Below, piece by piece: positions 13,670 to 24,635 of a stretch of DNA of 64,000 nt. The DNA lies in NCBI GenBank assembly GCA_021613375.1, contig CM038725.1, positions 37,639,824-37,703,823 of the forward strand, given 5' to 3'. Under the pieces are notes generated by a model, which did not search any database, was not told where the DNA came from, and saw nothing but the letters and a program-made list of their open reading frames with translations. Origin of the DNA: Megaleporinus macrocephalus (Eukaryota > Chordata > Actinopteri > Characiformes > Anostomidae). The translations under genes and the position numbers were made by a program. Numbering within the stretch: the first letter of the stretch is position 1; the number at the start of each line of letters is the position of its first letter.

Positions 13670-15329
13670 GACTGGGTTCAGTTAAACAGGTCTGTGGAGG
13701 GAGGAGCATTTCACTGATACTGATACTGATAGCTGTGGCGTAGAGGAAAGAGAAAGAGAGAGGGATGAGCAGGAGCAGTAAACTCATAGCTGAAGACTCA
13801 GTGTTGGGTTTTGTTTGATTTTTGTTTCATTCTTTCGTGTTTATGAGTAAAATAAGGTTCAGATGCAAACACAGCAGTTTACTGCCACCTAGTGGCGAAT
13901 ATCAGTACATCTCTTTTTCTCTTTTAAAACTCTTATTGTGCAGCACTTCATTGAAGTACAATCACACATTATCACACCTGAACATCATATTATAAATAAT
14001 ATATATTTAATATATTTATATATTTCGTAATCACTTCATATAATCATGGTGCTAAGTCATCTTTGTGAGAACTCCAGTACCGTGTTGGCTGGTGCAGTGG
14101 GTGCAGTGGTCTGGCGTTTTGACTGTTGGCTGTGATCATACAGTTCAGGACTTCTACTCTTTTGATGTTCAGCAGACGGTACCTGTGTCTTCAGCTTTCA
14201 GCTCTTCAGGAGTTCTGCTGGAGACATTCCACTCTCAAGTGGAGATGCTCTGCAAGATTTGAGGCTTCATCAGCTTCTGTCGCCTTCTTGAACAGGTGCT
14301 GTGAACTCACAGTGAGGATTAGGCCCTGTCGTCATCGAGCCGTCTCTCAGCTGGTACGACTGTGGAGCATCTGCAGCGTCTGGCTCAGAAACCTGGAGAT
14401 CCCTGGCAAGCTTTGAACAGTGGATGTTATTGTGATGATCTAATGCAAGTAGGACAAACCAAACTACCCAGCACACACACAGAACTGAGAGACTGTCCAT
14501 TCTCAGGTGGAGAATGGCTCTTCACCAGCTTCTGTCACCTTCCTGAACACTCTTCTTCAAGTTGCACTCCATATTTTGCACGTCTGTCAGACTCTGACTC
14601 TGGAATCCATGACTGTGTACAAGTTTCCTGAATCCTCTGCTTCTAAATTACGGTGCACGCGATGCCAAGAGCCACTCGAAAACAAAAACACTGGGGTCAG
14701 TTCATATGGAGACACGAACACTCCTCGGTCACTCACTGACCAGAGATGCGTCCGACATCGCCGACCACACATTAGGGCTAGTGCTATATCTCCATGTTCT
14801 CTGAGTTACAGCTCAGTACAGGTTCAGGATACATGATGAAAAAGCAGCTCAGTGTTACAAACAGTATCTAAAATAAAGTCTGAGTGGAGCTTTTAATGAA
14901 CAGGGGGACGTGTACAGTGGTGGTCCTGTGTTGAGGGATGTTGGTCAGATGGGGGACGTAATCAGTCCAAGGTTGTGTCGATACTAAACACTCGCGTACT
15001 GAAAGAGCTAGACTGCTTTACCGGTCCAGCAGTGACCACTGGGTCCAGTCTACTACGTACTGGCCATTCTGTTTCCTTTTTTTTTTTTTTATTTCTATTA
15101 TGCTGGAAAGAGTTGCTTCCAGCAGTACAGCGCCCCCCACAGCTCTGGGGTCAAAGTACACGGTCACCGGGGATGGTGGAGCATGAAGAATGATCATTTA
15201 TCTGTGTGGAGGGTCTGACGCTGTTGAGTGAGTTTTGTTTTCATTTAAAGAGCTTCACTTTTATTTGAAAAAAAAAAACACCACAGGAGTGGAGGAAGTT
15301 CAACTTTGATGAAATGAACATTACTGGTA
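13670..15329. other. Paralogous upstream block of gene B
   Basis: Noncoding DNA with recognisable copies upstream of the other first exons. The part with ggtctgtggagggaggagca and gagaaagagagagggatgag (13690-13770) recurs at about 36430-36510. The part with gagaactccagtaccgtg (14067-14110) recurs at 36798 and 61168. The part with gaccactgggtccagtcta (15035-15053) recurs, sometimes shortened, near 37880, 51236 and 61770. Short ORFs differ between copies and are broken by indels, so I read this as duplicated flank and not as a gene. Confidence 0.65.
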
Positions 15330-15665
15330 AAGTTAAACATGTCCAGTGAACCCACCAGTTAAAATTCTGCTTTGGATCCAGAAACACCAGTAAAACAGAC
15401 CCTCTCTGATCCTCAGAGTTCTGTTATCTCTGACAGGAACGTGCACGCTGGGTGAACAAGGTCCTCCACTGACAAAACATCTGCAGCTTCTTAAAGGCAG
15501 CATCACATCCGGAACTGTGCCAAACACCACAGAAAGATCAGATGCTCCGCCCCCTGTTTCTGTTGCAGAAGATCAAGAAGAAAGACTTTAAACTTCCTCA
15601 GTGCAGGAGGAGCAGATCAGCTGTACGTCTGATGTTCTTCTAATAAACAGTGTTTCTCTGTCAGG
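15330..15665 (+). promoter_or_regulatory. Conserved proximal promoter and 5' UTR of gene B
   Basis: This 5' flank is strongly conserved in front of four first exons (here, 38150-38508, 51455-51798, 61975-62316). Shared elements include gacaggaacgtgcacgctgg, a C-rich box (ccgccccctg at 15547), the stretch aaacttcctcagtgcagga near 15590, and ctaataaacagtgtttctct just before the ATG. On the other strand aaacttcctc reads gaggaagttt, which matches the ETS/PU.1 core used in myeloid and lymphoid promoters. No clear TATA box was seen. The promoter role is inferred from position and conservation. Confidence 0.55.
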
Positions 15666-18600
15666 ATGATCTGGTCCTCCAGCGGAGAGTGGTGAGTACT
15701 CAGACCTGCTGAAGAGCTGACAGGTGTTTGGAGGTTCTCTGGTGTGGAGATGTTTGGAGGAGATCAGTAACTGCTCTGAACAGCTTTTTCAGTAAATACT
15801 AGTTTCAGAAAGACGGACTGGTTTATTAATGTTATCAGCTGATCATCATTAATTACTGTCCTTTAATATCACTCACCTTCTACTGCATGTGTGACTCAAC
15901 ACGGCGTCCAGCTTCTGCAGGTAAAGACGAAATCCGAAGAAATCTTTTATGAGCACTTTGTTGCATCATTTTTAAAGAGCCCTAGCAGCACGTTCTGTAA
16001 CCACTTCCTGTTTACACACAGTGGAGTCTAGAGAACAGAGTCTTTAACAAAGATCACTGTGAGGCAACACCACCATCTTAAGATGCATCTGGCCTGGTGC
16101 TGGTTTACGCTGGTTAGTGGTGGCCAGGTGCTGGTTTACGCTGGATAGTGGTGGCCTGGTGCTGGTTTATGCTGGTTTGTGTTGGCCCAGTGTTGGTATA
16201 TGCTGGATAGTGGTGGCCTGGTGCTGGTTTATGCTGGTTTGTGGTGGCCCAGTGTTGGTTTACGCTGGATAGTGGTGGCCTGGTGCTGGTTTATGCTGGT
16301 TGGTGCTGGTCTGGTGCTGGTTTATACTGGCTGCTGCTGGTCTGGTGCTGGTTTATACTGGCTGTTGCTGGTCTGGGGCTGGTTTATACTCTCAGAAGTG
16401 AAGCTTTAAGTGCTGTTTATCTGATGTTGACAGTGTTGTGGGTCTATCAGGGCTTCCAGGTGGTTGTTAGGAGTCCAGTTTTCTCTGTAAGCTTTTCCAT
16501 TCGTCCTCTTCTGATCTTAAATACATAACTTGTACTTAATGTTGGTGTTGAATGGAAACTTTTGAACAGTACTGATTCTCTCCTGGTCAGTACTGATAGT
16601 GTGACTGTGTGTCTGTAGGTCAGTCATGAAGTCCTGCAGTTCTGCTCTCTGTGTCCTGATCTTACTGACCATTACAGTCATCACTGCTAAGTACTGTACT
16701 TTCAAGTCTTTATCATCTTACAGATCATTCACTAATTAAACAATTTAATTAAAGTAAATATTTGGGGAAGAATTACTTTAGCAGTTAGTTTTTATATTAT
16801 TTTTTCTAGTTTTTTATTTTCATATGCTGCCTTACACGTATTTCTCTTATTCTCTTTTCAGGGTTTGAATCATCTGCTCCTGTAGTAACGGTCAACTTTA
16901 ATGGTTCTGCTACTCTGCCCTGCTCTGAGAGATGCTCTGGTTTGGTCAGATGGACTGTGTTTAATAAACCCACTGACACTCTGGCTGAGTGTGATCAGAC
17001 TTCCTGCAGATCAGTGAAGGAGGGATATCAGATGATCCATCATCAGTACCTAGATGGAGATCTGTCTCTCACCATCACTGACGCTGATTTTAACAAGAGG
17101 AACACGTACACGTGTAAATGTGATACTATGGATATCTGTGATGTTGTTCTGAGGCTCAAAAGTAAGTTTTCTCTCTTTTGGTTCTTTCAGTAAACCTGGT
17201 TTCTTTTTAATCAGTGTATAACTTACAGGTTCTAGATAGTCTCTGCTGGAAGGTAGAAGGCTGAGCAGCACCTATAACAGATGGAGAAACAGGAATATAA
17301 GACTTTCTTTCTAAACCACTTCCAACAACAAGTACTCTCATTTCTGCTAATTACTTCACAGCATTTTTCCAACTCAATATTGATACCAGTACAGATCAGC
17401 TATTGGCCACATCAAGTGCCACTCCTGCTGTACAGACTTTACTGATGCCTCCTGGCTGTTAATTGTTGAGCTTTAGCCCGGTCAGTGAGGCTGAGATTAG
17501 AGTCACTAAAGGCATGCGGTCTACAACCTGCTACCTTAAGCCTATCCCATCTTCTCTGCTTACATCATGTTTACCAGAACTCTGCCCACTTCTTTCTCAT
17601 ATTGTTAACCAGTCTTTAACCACTTTTAATGTTCCTGTAGTCCTAAAAACAAGCTCTAATGCACCTGTCTTGAAAAAAACCCAGCCTAGATGCCAGTTTG
17701 CATAATAACTACAAGCCCATTACAAACCTTCCTTTCCAGATAAGATTCCTGAACGAGTTGTCTTCAACCAACTCCAGAATGATCTTATGTCCTGCTATCT
17801 TTTAAACCTTTTGGTTTTAGGAGGAAACAGCACTTGCCAGAGCCACTAATGACGTTCTCCTAAATTTAGCTGGACATAACAGCTGCATTTGACACTATGC
17901 ATCACCCAACTTTGTTAGAGCGCGTGCAGAGCCTTATTGGTCGTATCTGAACCATCGAAAACAGTTTGTGAGCCAATGGAATGCAGTAATCCCCTACAAT
18001 GCCTACCTGTCGTGTTCCACTGGGTTCTGTACTTCTGTATTTATATACTTCCTCTCGGTCGCATTATTCAGCAGCACGGCTTAAGCCATCATCTTTACGC
18101 AGACAGCAATTTTCTTAAGTTCATCTCTGACAAAACTGAAGTAATCCTTATTGGGCCCAGGTCTGCTGTTGAGTCTGCTCGTCACATTACGGTTTTTATT
18201 GATCACTGTAATGTTACGCCATCTACACATGTAGAAAATCTACCAAAAATCTGCTGTTGTATCCATGGTGTTACCATGGATACAACACTACAGTAGTCTG
18301 CATTTCTTCATCTCAGAAACAACCCGTACTCAGTTATATCTATCTGATGCTGAGCGTCTCATACATACATTCATTACTTCACGTCTGGACCATTGTAGTG
18401 CTCTCCTAACTGCTCTCCCATCTCACACCTTAAACCAGCGTTTCTCAAAAATGAAAATTGTTATGCCTGTCTTTTCAATGCCTGTCTGTTTTGCCAATAA
18501 AAGGGCCGAGGGCGCAGCGGGCATAAGCCATGGATGTCAGCGGAATAACATAAACAGTACAACTGTACACTTGCGAGGCGCATTTGCGACATTTCCAATG

Positions 18601-20130
18601 ATATTGAAGCGCAAATCATTGAAAAACTGAAAGAGAAACGTTTTGCAATACAAGTGGACGAAGCCACAGACAGCAGTAAAAACTGTTTGTTTATTTCGTA
18701 TGTCCGCTTTGTAAATTCGGAGTCACTGACAATGATCGAGGATTTGCTCTTTAGCAAATCGGTGCAAACAAGAGCCACAGCTGAGGAGCTCTTCAAGATT
18801 ATGGACAGCTTCACAGAACATGGCCTGAAATGGGGGAATGGTGTGGGGGTTTGCTCTGATGGTGCACAGACTATGGCAGGGAAAAGGAAAGGACTGCAGG
18901 CATTGATCAAGAGGGCCGCACCAGACGCGCAATGGATGCACTGCATCATCCATAGGGAATCGCTGGCTTCCAGGCAGCTCAGCCCCGAACTGAACGAGGT
19001 TTTGACAGCGGTTGTGGATGTGGTCAATTTCATCAAAACGCGAGCTCTGAAAGTGCGACTGTTCTCCGCTCTTTGTGAGGAGACGGGAGCTGATCATACA
19101 GCTGTGCTGTTTCACAGCGAAGCAAGGTGGCTCTCCCGAGCCAAGGTCTTTGAACTCAGAACGGAGATCCGTTTTGAAAAGATTTGTAGTGCAAAACAAG
19201 CTCACTGCAGTACCTGATGCTGTGATAAGGCGTAGTCATTTGTACACCTGCCTTTTAAAAAAAAGTGACAAAACCAAATTTAATTAGTAGGCCAATTTTA
19301 TGTATATTTGAATTTTTGAACATTGATATTAGTGATGTATCTGGTGTTATAGTGTTAACCTACTGATTTAGAGAAAGAATTTGATGTTACTTCAAGAAGT
19401 TAGAAAATTTTAAACTTTCATGTGTATTTTATAACCATTTTGTTGGGGTGATACGGGACAGGTGGGGCACAGAATTTCCTGTTTTTCTGAGGTGGGGAAT
19501 GATAGAAAATGTTTGAGAAACACTGCCTTAAACAAACTCCAGCTTTCGCAAAACTCAACCACCGACTCCTACATCCACCCGCCTGCATCACCATATCACA
19601 CCTATACTCAGAAACCTACACTGGTTACCGGTGTCACACTGAATCATTTATCAAGTCTTAATGCTTACATACAACATCCTACACAGCACTGCACCGCTCT
19701 ACACTTCTCAGCTTCTGACTCCATATTGTCCATCTCACTCTCGGCACTCAGCAAGCTCTGGTTTGCTTGAGGTACCAAAGACCAATCACCGGCCTCTAGG
19801 TGATCCAGCTTTCTCCTCTGCTGCTCCTCGCTTGTGGAATCAGCTTCCTGAAAACATCTGAGCAGCAGACAGTCTGAACTCTTTAAATCTGTTCTTAAAG
19901 CTCACCCCTTCAGGGATGTGTACTGCGGCTCATTTTCTTGTGTCTTGTTTTTCCTTCTTTCTTCATTTTACTTGAATATATTTTTTTATTTTATGTTATT
20001 TTTGTGTTTGTGTGCATGTATGTTTAATGCATAATAATTTCTGTTGTTCAAACCTAATACCTGTTAAGCATTTTGAGATTTCAGGAAAGGCACTGTATGA
20101 AAACACATTTTTATAATAATAATAATAATA

Positions 20131-20180
<50 letters not shown>

Positions 20181-23100
20181 AGCTCCTCAAGAAATGGGAG
20201 GTATTGGAAGTTAGATAGGAGCTTCAAGCCTGGTCCTGCTTCAGACTGGTATCTCAGATTTACCAGACATTGTTGTTTCTTGTGTTTTCATCTTTATAGC
20301 TCTTGAGTATTCCAAGGAGATGAAACCTGGAGGGTCTCTCATCCTGGATCTTCCCGTCTCAGAGCCTGTGAAGGTGACCTTTACCAGGACTGGAGACAGT
20401 GATCTGAACCCGGTGAAGCTGTGCGAGGTTGAGGGACGTATAATCCAGTGTGACCCCCCATATGAGGAGAGAGTGTTGTTCCAGTCCAGTCTGCAGCTCA
20501 AGGACCTGAAGGACTCTGATGGTGGTGTTTACACCATAATAGACACCAAGAACGAGGAGATTGTGTCTACCTATATAGTCAGCATTGTGAGAAGTAAGTC
20601 TGGACTACAGTCAAATTATCAGGGTGGATGTTTGGTCAAATGAACAGAGGGGCCAACGTTCGGGGGGTTAAAACCTACATACAGCAGTTTATTTAAAGAA
20701 CCAGGTGAAGGGAACTCCAATTCCACAAAAGTTGGCTGTGTAAAATGTAAATAAATGAAAAACAGAATGTAATGATTTATAAATCCTATAGACCCATATT
20801 TAATTCACAATAGAACATAAAACACATCACATGATGAAAGTGAGATATTTTACCATTTCATGGAAATTAGAACTTTATGGCAGCAACACAAAAACGATAT
20901 GGTGACAACAAACAGTACTAATAAAAAACAGCTGGAGGAGCAATTACTCACATGAATGTAAGCATAGGTTAGGATGTAGAGTATGGCTTAGATTATGGTA
21001 TAGGGCACTTTGTAGGTTATGGTGAAGGACACTGTGTAGGTTATGGCAAAGGTGAAGGCTACAGTGTAGAGTACGGCATAGGTTACAGTGTAGGATATGG
21101 TATAGATTACAGTGTAGAGTACAGTATAGGTTACAGTGTAGGGTACAGTATACATTACAGTGTAGGGTACAGTATAGGTTACAGTGTAGGGTATGGTATA
21201 GATTATAATGTAGGGTACAGTATAGATTACAGTGTAGGGTACAGTACAGATTACAGTGTAGGGTATGGTATAGATTATAATGTAGGGTACAGTATAGATT
21301 ACAGTGTAGAGTACGGCATAGGTTACAGTGTAGGGTATGGTATAGATTATAATGTAGGGTACAGTATAGATTACAGTGTAGGGTACAGTCTAGGGTACAG
21401 TATAGGTTACAGTTTAGGGTACAGTATAGGTTACAGTGTAGGGTATGGTATAAATTATAATGTAGGGTACAGTGTAGGGTATGGTATAGATTATAGTGTA
21501 GGGTACAGTGTAGGGTACAGTATAGATTACAGTGTAGGGTACAGTATAGGTTACAGTGTAGGGTATGGTATAGATTACAGTGTAGGGTACAGTATAGATT
21601 ACAGTGTAGGGTATGGTATAGATTACAGTGTAGGGTACAGTATAGGGTACAGTATATGTTACTGTAACGGGATGGATTATAATGTAGGGTACAGTATAGA
21701 TTACAGTGTAGGCTACAGTATAGGGTACAGTCTAGGGTACAGTATAGGTTACAGTTTAGGGTATGGTATAGATTATAATGTAGGGTACAGTATAGATTAC
21801 AGTGTAGGGTACAGTATAGGGTACAGTATAGGGTACAGTATAGGTTACAGTGTAGGGTATGGTATAGATTATAGTGTAGGGTACAGTATAGGTTACAGTT
21901 TAGGGTATGGTATAGATTATAATGTAGGGTACAGTATAGATTACAGTGTAGGGTACAGTATAGGGTGCAGTATAGGGTACAGTATAGGTTACAGTGTAGG
22001 GTATGGTATAGATTATAGTGTAGGGTACAGTATAGATTACAGTGTAGGGTACAGTATAGGTTACAGTGTAGGGTATGGTATAGATTATAATGTAGGGTAC
22101 AGTATAGATTACAGTGTAGGGTACAGTATAGGTTACAGTGTAGGGTATGGTATAGATTATAATGTAGGGTACAGTATAGATTACAGTGTAGGGTACAGTA
22201 TAGGTTACAGTGTAGGGTATGGTATAGATTATAGTGTAGGGTACAGTATAGATTACAGTGTAGGGTATGGTATAGATTACAGTTTAGGGTACAGTATAGG
22301 TTACAGTGTAGGGTATGGTATAGATTATAGTGTAGGGTACAGTATAGGTTACAGTGTAGGGTATGGTATAGATTATAGTGTAGGGTACAGTATAGGTTAC
22401 AGTGTAGGGTACAGTATAGGGTACAGTATAGGTTACAGTGTAGGGTATGGTATAGATTATAGTGTAGGGTACAGTATAGGTTACAGTGTAGGGTACAGTA
22501 TAGGGTACAGTATAGGTTACAGTGTAGGGTATGGTATAGATTATAATGTAGGGTACAGTATAGATTACAGTGTAGGGTACAGTGTAGGGTACAGTATAGG
22601 TTACAGTGTAGGGTATGGTATAGATTATAGTGTAGGGTACAGTATAGATTACAGTGTAGGGTATGGTATAGATTACAGTTTAGGGTACAGTATAGGTTAC
22701 AGTGTAGGGTATGGTATAGATTATAGTGTAGGGTACAGTATAGATTACAGTGTAGGGTATGGTATAGATTACAGTTTAGGGTACAGTATAGGGTACAGTA
22801 TAGGTTACAGTGTAGGGTATGGTATAGATTATAGTGTAGGGTACAGTATAGGGTACAGTATAGGTTACAGTGTAGGGTATGGTATAGATTATAGTGTAGG
22901 GTACAGTATAGATTACAGTGTGGGGTGCAGTATAGGTTACAGTTTAGGGTACGGTATAGATTATAGTGTAGGGTACAGTATAGGTTACAGTGTAGGGTAC
23001 AGTGTAGAGTACAACATAGGTTACAGTGTAGGGTATGGTATAGAGTACAGTATAGATTACAGTGTAGGGTACAGTATAGGGTACAGTGTAGGGTATGCTA

Positions 23101-24409
23101 TAGGGCAGGGGTATTTAATTAGAATTCAGTGGGGTCCAGTTAGGAGAAATTTCCTCAGGCTGCGGTCCGGACCGTCATTCTTTCTAACTCATGACCAGTG
23201 TTATGATTCAGTGCCATATCTCTAACACTGAAGTAGCCTAGTGTCAGCATTGTATGTCATCAGTAATCATTTCTCAATAGTTTATCGGTTTGGGTCCACA
23301 TTGGACAACGTCTGGGTCCAGACCTGGACCGCGGTCCGCCTATTAGTGACCTCTGGTGTAGGGTATGCTATAGATTATAATATAGGGTACAGTGTAGGGT
23401 ACGGTATAGGATACAGTGTCATCTCATCACTACATCGTCTCTACATCATTGGGCCTCCAGTCTGTTCTCAGAGGATCTTTGAATTTCGGGCCCAGTGAAC
23501 AACAAACAAATAATAACCAGTTAAACCATCATGGAAAGCAGCATTTAGATCCTCAACCAGCAGCAAACCCTTTTTATTAAACATGTTGATAAATAGCTGA
23601 TTTTATTCTGTTTGAAGATGTTGTTAATGTTCAGTAATGATAGAAAAAATGCCTGAAACAGAGTGATTCACATTAACGAGACTGAAACAAGATAGAGACC
23701 AAATCATGTTGAGACTGAGAGGAGAGTCCAAATTACACTAAGAACCAAGTCCAAAGACGTAGAGACTGAGAGACGAGACCAAGACAGTTAACCCACGCTT
23801 GAGACTAAGACCAGAACTGAAGACTGCAGCACTACTTACTGCAGTGGTTCTTCTTTCTGTCTGTTGTTTTACTGATTGGTTAGATCTGTGTGCTGCTGTC
23901 AATCTCAGATCTTCCATGTCCAAAAAAACCTCGTATTTCCAAAAGAGTAACTTTACAGGAGAACAAAAATAACTTTCAATGTAAAGGAATATAAAAAATA
24001 TTTAGAGAACCAATATAAAGTGGTTTTTAAGCTTTTCTATTGGTCTATTCATCAGCTGTCGGGTTTAAATGAATGATATGAGACTGAAGGATCCAGAGGT
24101 TTTCTGAGGAGTGAGGTCAGATGTTAGGGAGCTTAGCTAAACATCTGCTGCAGACTGAAAATTTATTTATTTCTTTTTGTCACAACTTGACTTCATCTCC
24201 TTTTATAAACTTCTGTTTTTCTCACATTAGCTGTGGAGCCCAGTGAGACATGGACTTCGACTTCGACTTGGATCTGCATAGCATTTGGCGCTGGACTTGT
24301 TGTGGGACCGATTCTGGTTTACTTACTCGCACGACTGATAGCAAAATGTCGTTGGTGGCTGAGGAAACGAAAACGTCGCAAATGTGTTGATAATTGTAGC
24401 ATTGAGTAA
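15666..24409 (+). CDS. Gene B: two-Ig-domain membrane receptor, type B
   Basis: Exons: 15666-15691, 16619-16695 (leader, see below), 16862-17161 (D1), 20300-20593 (D2) and 24231-24409 (transmembrane and tail). Joined they give 292 codons (291 aa). The first exon ATG reads MIWSSSGEW in frame into the leader MKSCSSALCVLILLTITVIT; translation could also start at that second ATG (16626). The normal leader donor at 16687 is CT instead of GT. A GT 9 nt further on (16696) keeps phase 1, so the frame survives only if it is used. D1 has seven cysteines and ends CDTMDICDVV. D2 carries a CEVEGRIIQC pair and lacks the YxC cysteine. A helix lies at about 246-266, followed by a strongly basic tail (WWLRKRKRRK), without ITIM or ITAM. 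The D1-D2 intron holds L2 and hAT pieces; the D2-TM intron holds the 12-bp array. Confidence 0.75.
16103..16390. repeat. 31-bp tandem repeat in intron 1 of gene B
   Basis: Roughly nine to ten copies of a 31-bp unit built around tggtttatgctgg and tggtggcctggtgc. The equivalent place in gene C (38755-38810) has only about two copies, so the array expanded in gene B or shrank in C. Confidence 0.85.
17305..20110 (+). mobile_element. L2-like LINE fragment, interrupted by a hAT element
   Basis: Degraded pieces of a non-LTR retrotransposon lie in the D1-D2 intron of gene B. At 17460-17790 fragments of the reverse transcriptase entry region can be read, including PVLKKTQ and a later PDKIPERVVFNQLQNDL. 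At 19530-19862 the C-terminal part includes KLQLSQNS and SSAAPRLWNQLPENI, a pattern typical of L2 elements. Frameshifts and stops are frequent. Related pieces occur in the intron after D1 of gene C (39915-40335) and in gene E (58440-59300). The hAT insertion occupies 18436-19525. Confidence 0.75.
18436..19525 (+). mobile_element. hAT transposon, internally deleted, with 8-bp target duplication
   Basis: The ends are inverted copies (cagcgtttctcaaa at 18436 and tttgagaaacactg ending at 19525), flanked on both sides by ccttaaac (18428-18435 and 19526-19533), the 8-bp duplication expected of hAT. Inside, about 18540-19190 encodes a middle section of a ZBED5/SCAND3-like hAT transposase: FAIQVDEATDSS, then GVCSDGAQTMAGKRKGL, MHCIIHRESLAS and HSEARWLSRAKV. 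The N-terminal BED finger and C-terminal dimerisation region are missing, so it is a dead remnant. The uninterrupted site is present in the gene E copy at 58708-58715. Confidence 0.9.
20112..20179. repeat. (AAT)n/(ATT)n microsatellite forming a hairpin
   Basis: A run of aat triplets turns directly into a run of att triplets, which makes a near-perfect inverted repeat at the tail of the L2 fragment, 120 bp before the D2 exon of gene B. It probably grew from the LINE 3' tail; a shorter attatt run ends the gene E copy near 59300. Confidence 0.9.
20700..20955. mobile_element. Fragment of a common fish interspersed repeat
   Basis: The words atttaattcacaatagaac, gatggcagcaacac-like and aaacagctggaggagcaat belong to an interspersed repeat I recognise from many fish genomes, whose usual form also has agttgggacaggggcaac. 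That latter part is kept at 53030-53100 and 63370-63440, at the same place after the type B D2 exon. I cannot assign its transposon class. No open frame remains. Confidence 0.5.
20957..23411. repeat. 12-bp minisatellite, about 2.4 kb
   Basis: Tandem 12-bp units alternate between tagggtacagta, tagattacagtg, taggttacagtg and tagggtatggta. Since 12 is divisible by 3, one plus-strand frame stays open for 517 codons (21672-23225) and reads GYSIDYSVGYSIGYSVGYGIDYN and so on in four-residue steps. It has no signal peptide, and its end runs into an inserted element at 23106. It lies wholly within the D2-TM intron of gene B. Degenerate relatives occur at the same relative place after the D2 remnants of G and F. 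Confidence 0.95.
23106..23355. mobile_element. Short hAT-like nonautonomous element inside the 12-bp array
   Basis: A 250-bp insertion of unrelated sequence splits the 12-bp array. Its ends are imperfect inverted copies (caggggtatttaattag on the left, ctattagtgacctctg on the right) of hAT-like CAGRGGT form. The flanking 8-mers ctataggg and gtgtaggg are similar, but both are also array words, so the target duplication is weak evidence. Confidence 0.6.
23412..24230. other. Remainder of the D2-TM intron of gene B
   Basis: Unique noncoding sequence leading to the acceptor ctcacattag before the last exon. No exon-like or mobile sequence was recognised. Some words (aacaaacaaataataaccag at 23500) recur after the G and F D2 remnants, showing common descent of this intron. 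Confidence 0.6.
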
Positions 24410-24635
24410 ACAAAACATTCTTCTACTCCTGAACATGATCCCCTGGAAATCGTCTCCTCAGGTTAACGTGGTGAAGTGCAGGCTGTGGAGGATCTGAACC
24501 AAGTACGTTCTTTCACAAAGACAATGTCTCTTCTGCTTCTTTAGTCTGGAGGACAGTTTAAGACGTCTTTTAGGTCATAATAACGTCATCTTCTATTTCA
24601 GCGCTTCTTATTTAGAAAAGCTATTCTGTTGAGTA

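Noticed and set aside
16687..16690. Use of a GC-type donor (act|gctaag) at the gene B leader
   Set aside because: It would leave phase 0, and the D1 exon would then hit a stop within about eight codons (ggt ttg aat cat ctg ctc ctg tag).
21672..23225. A 517-codon plus-strand frame of GYSI/DYSV repeats
   Set aside because: It is the 12-bp minisatellite in its open frame; it ends in an inserted short hAT-like element, lies inside a gene B intron and decays in the paralogues.
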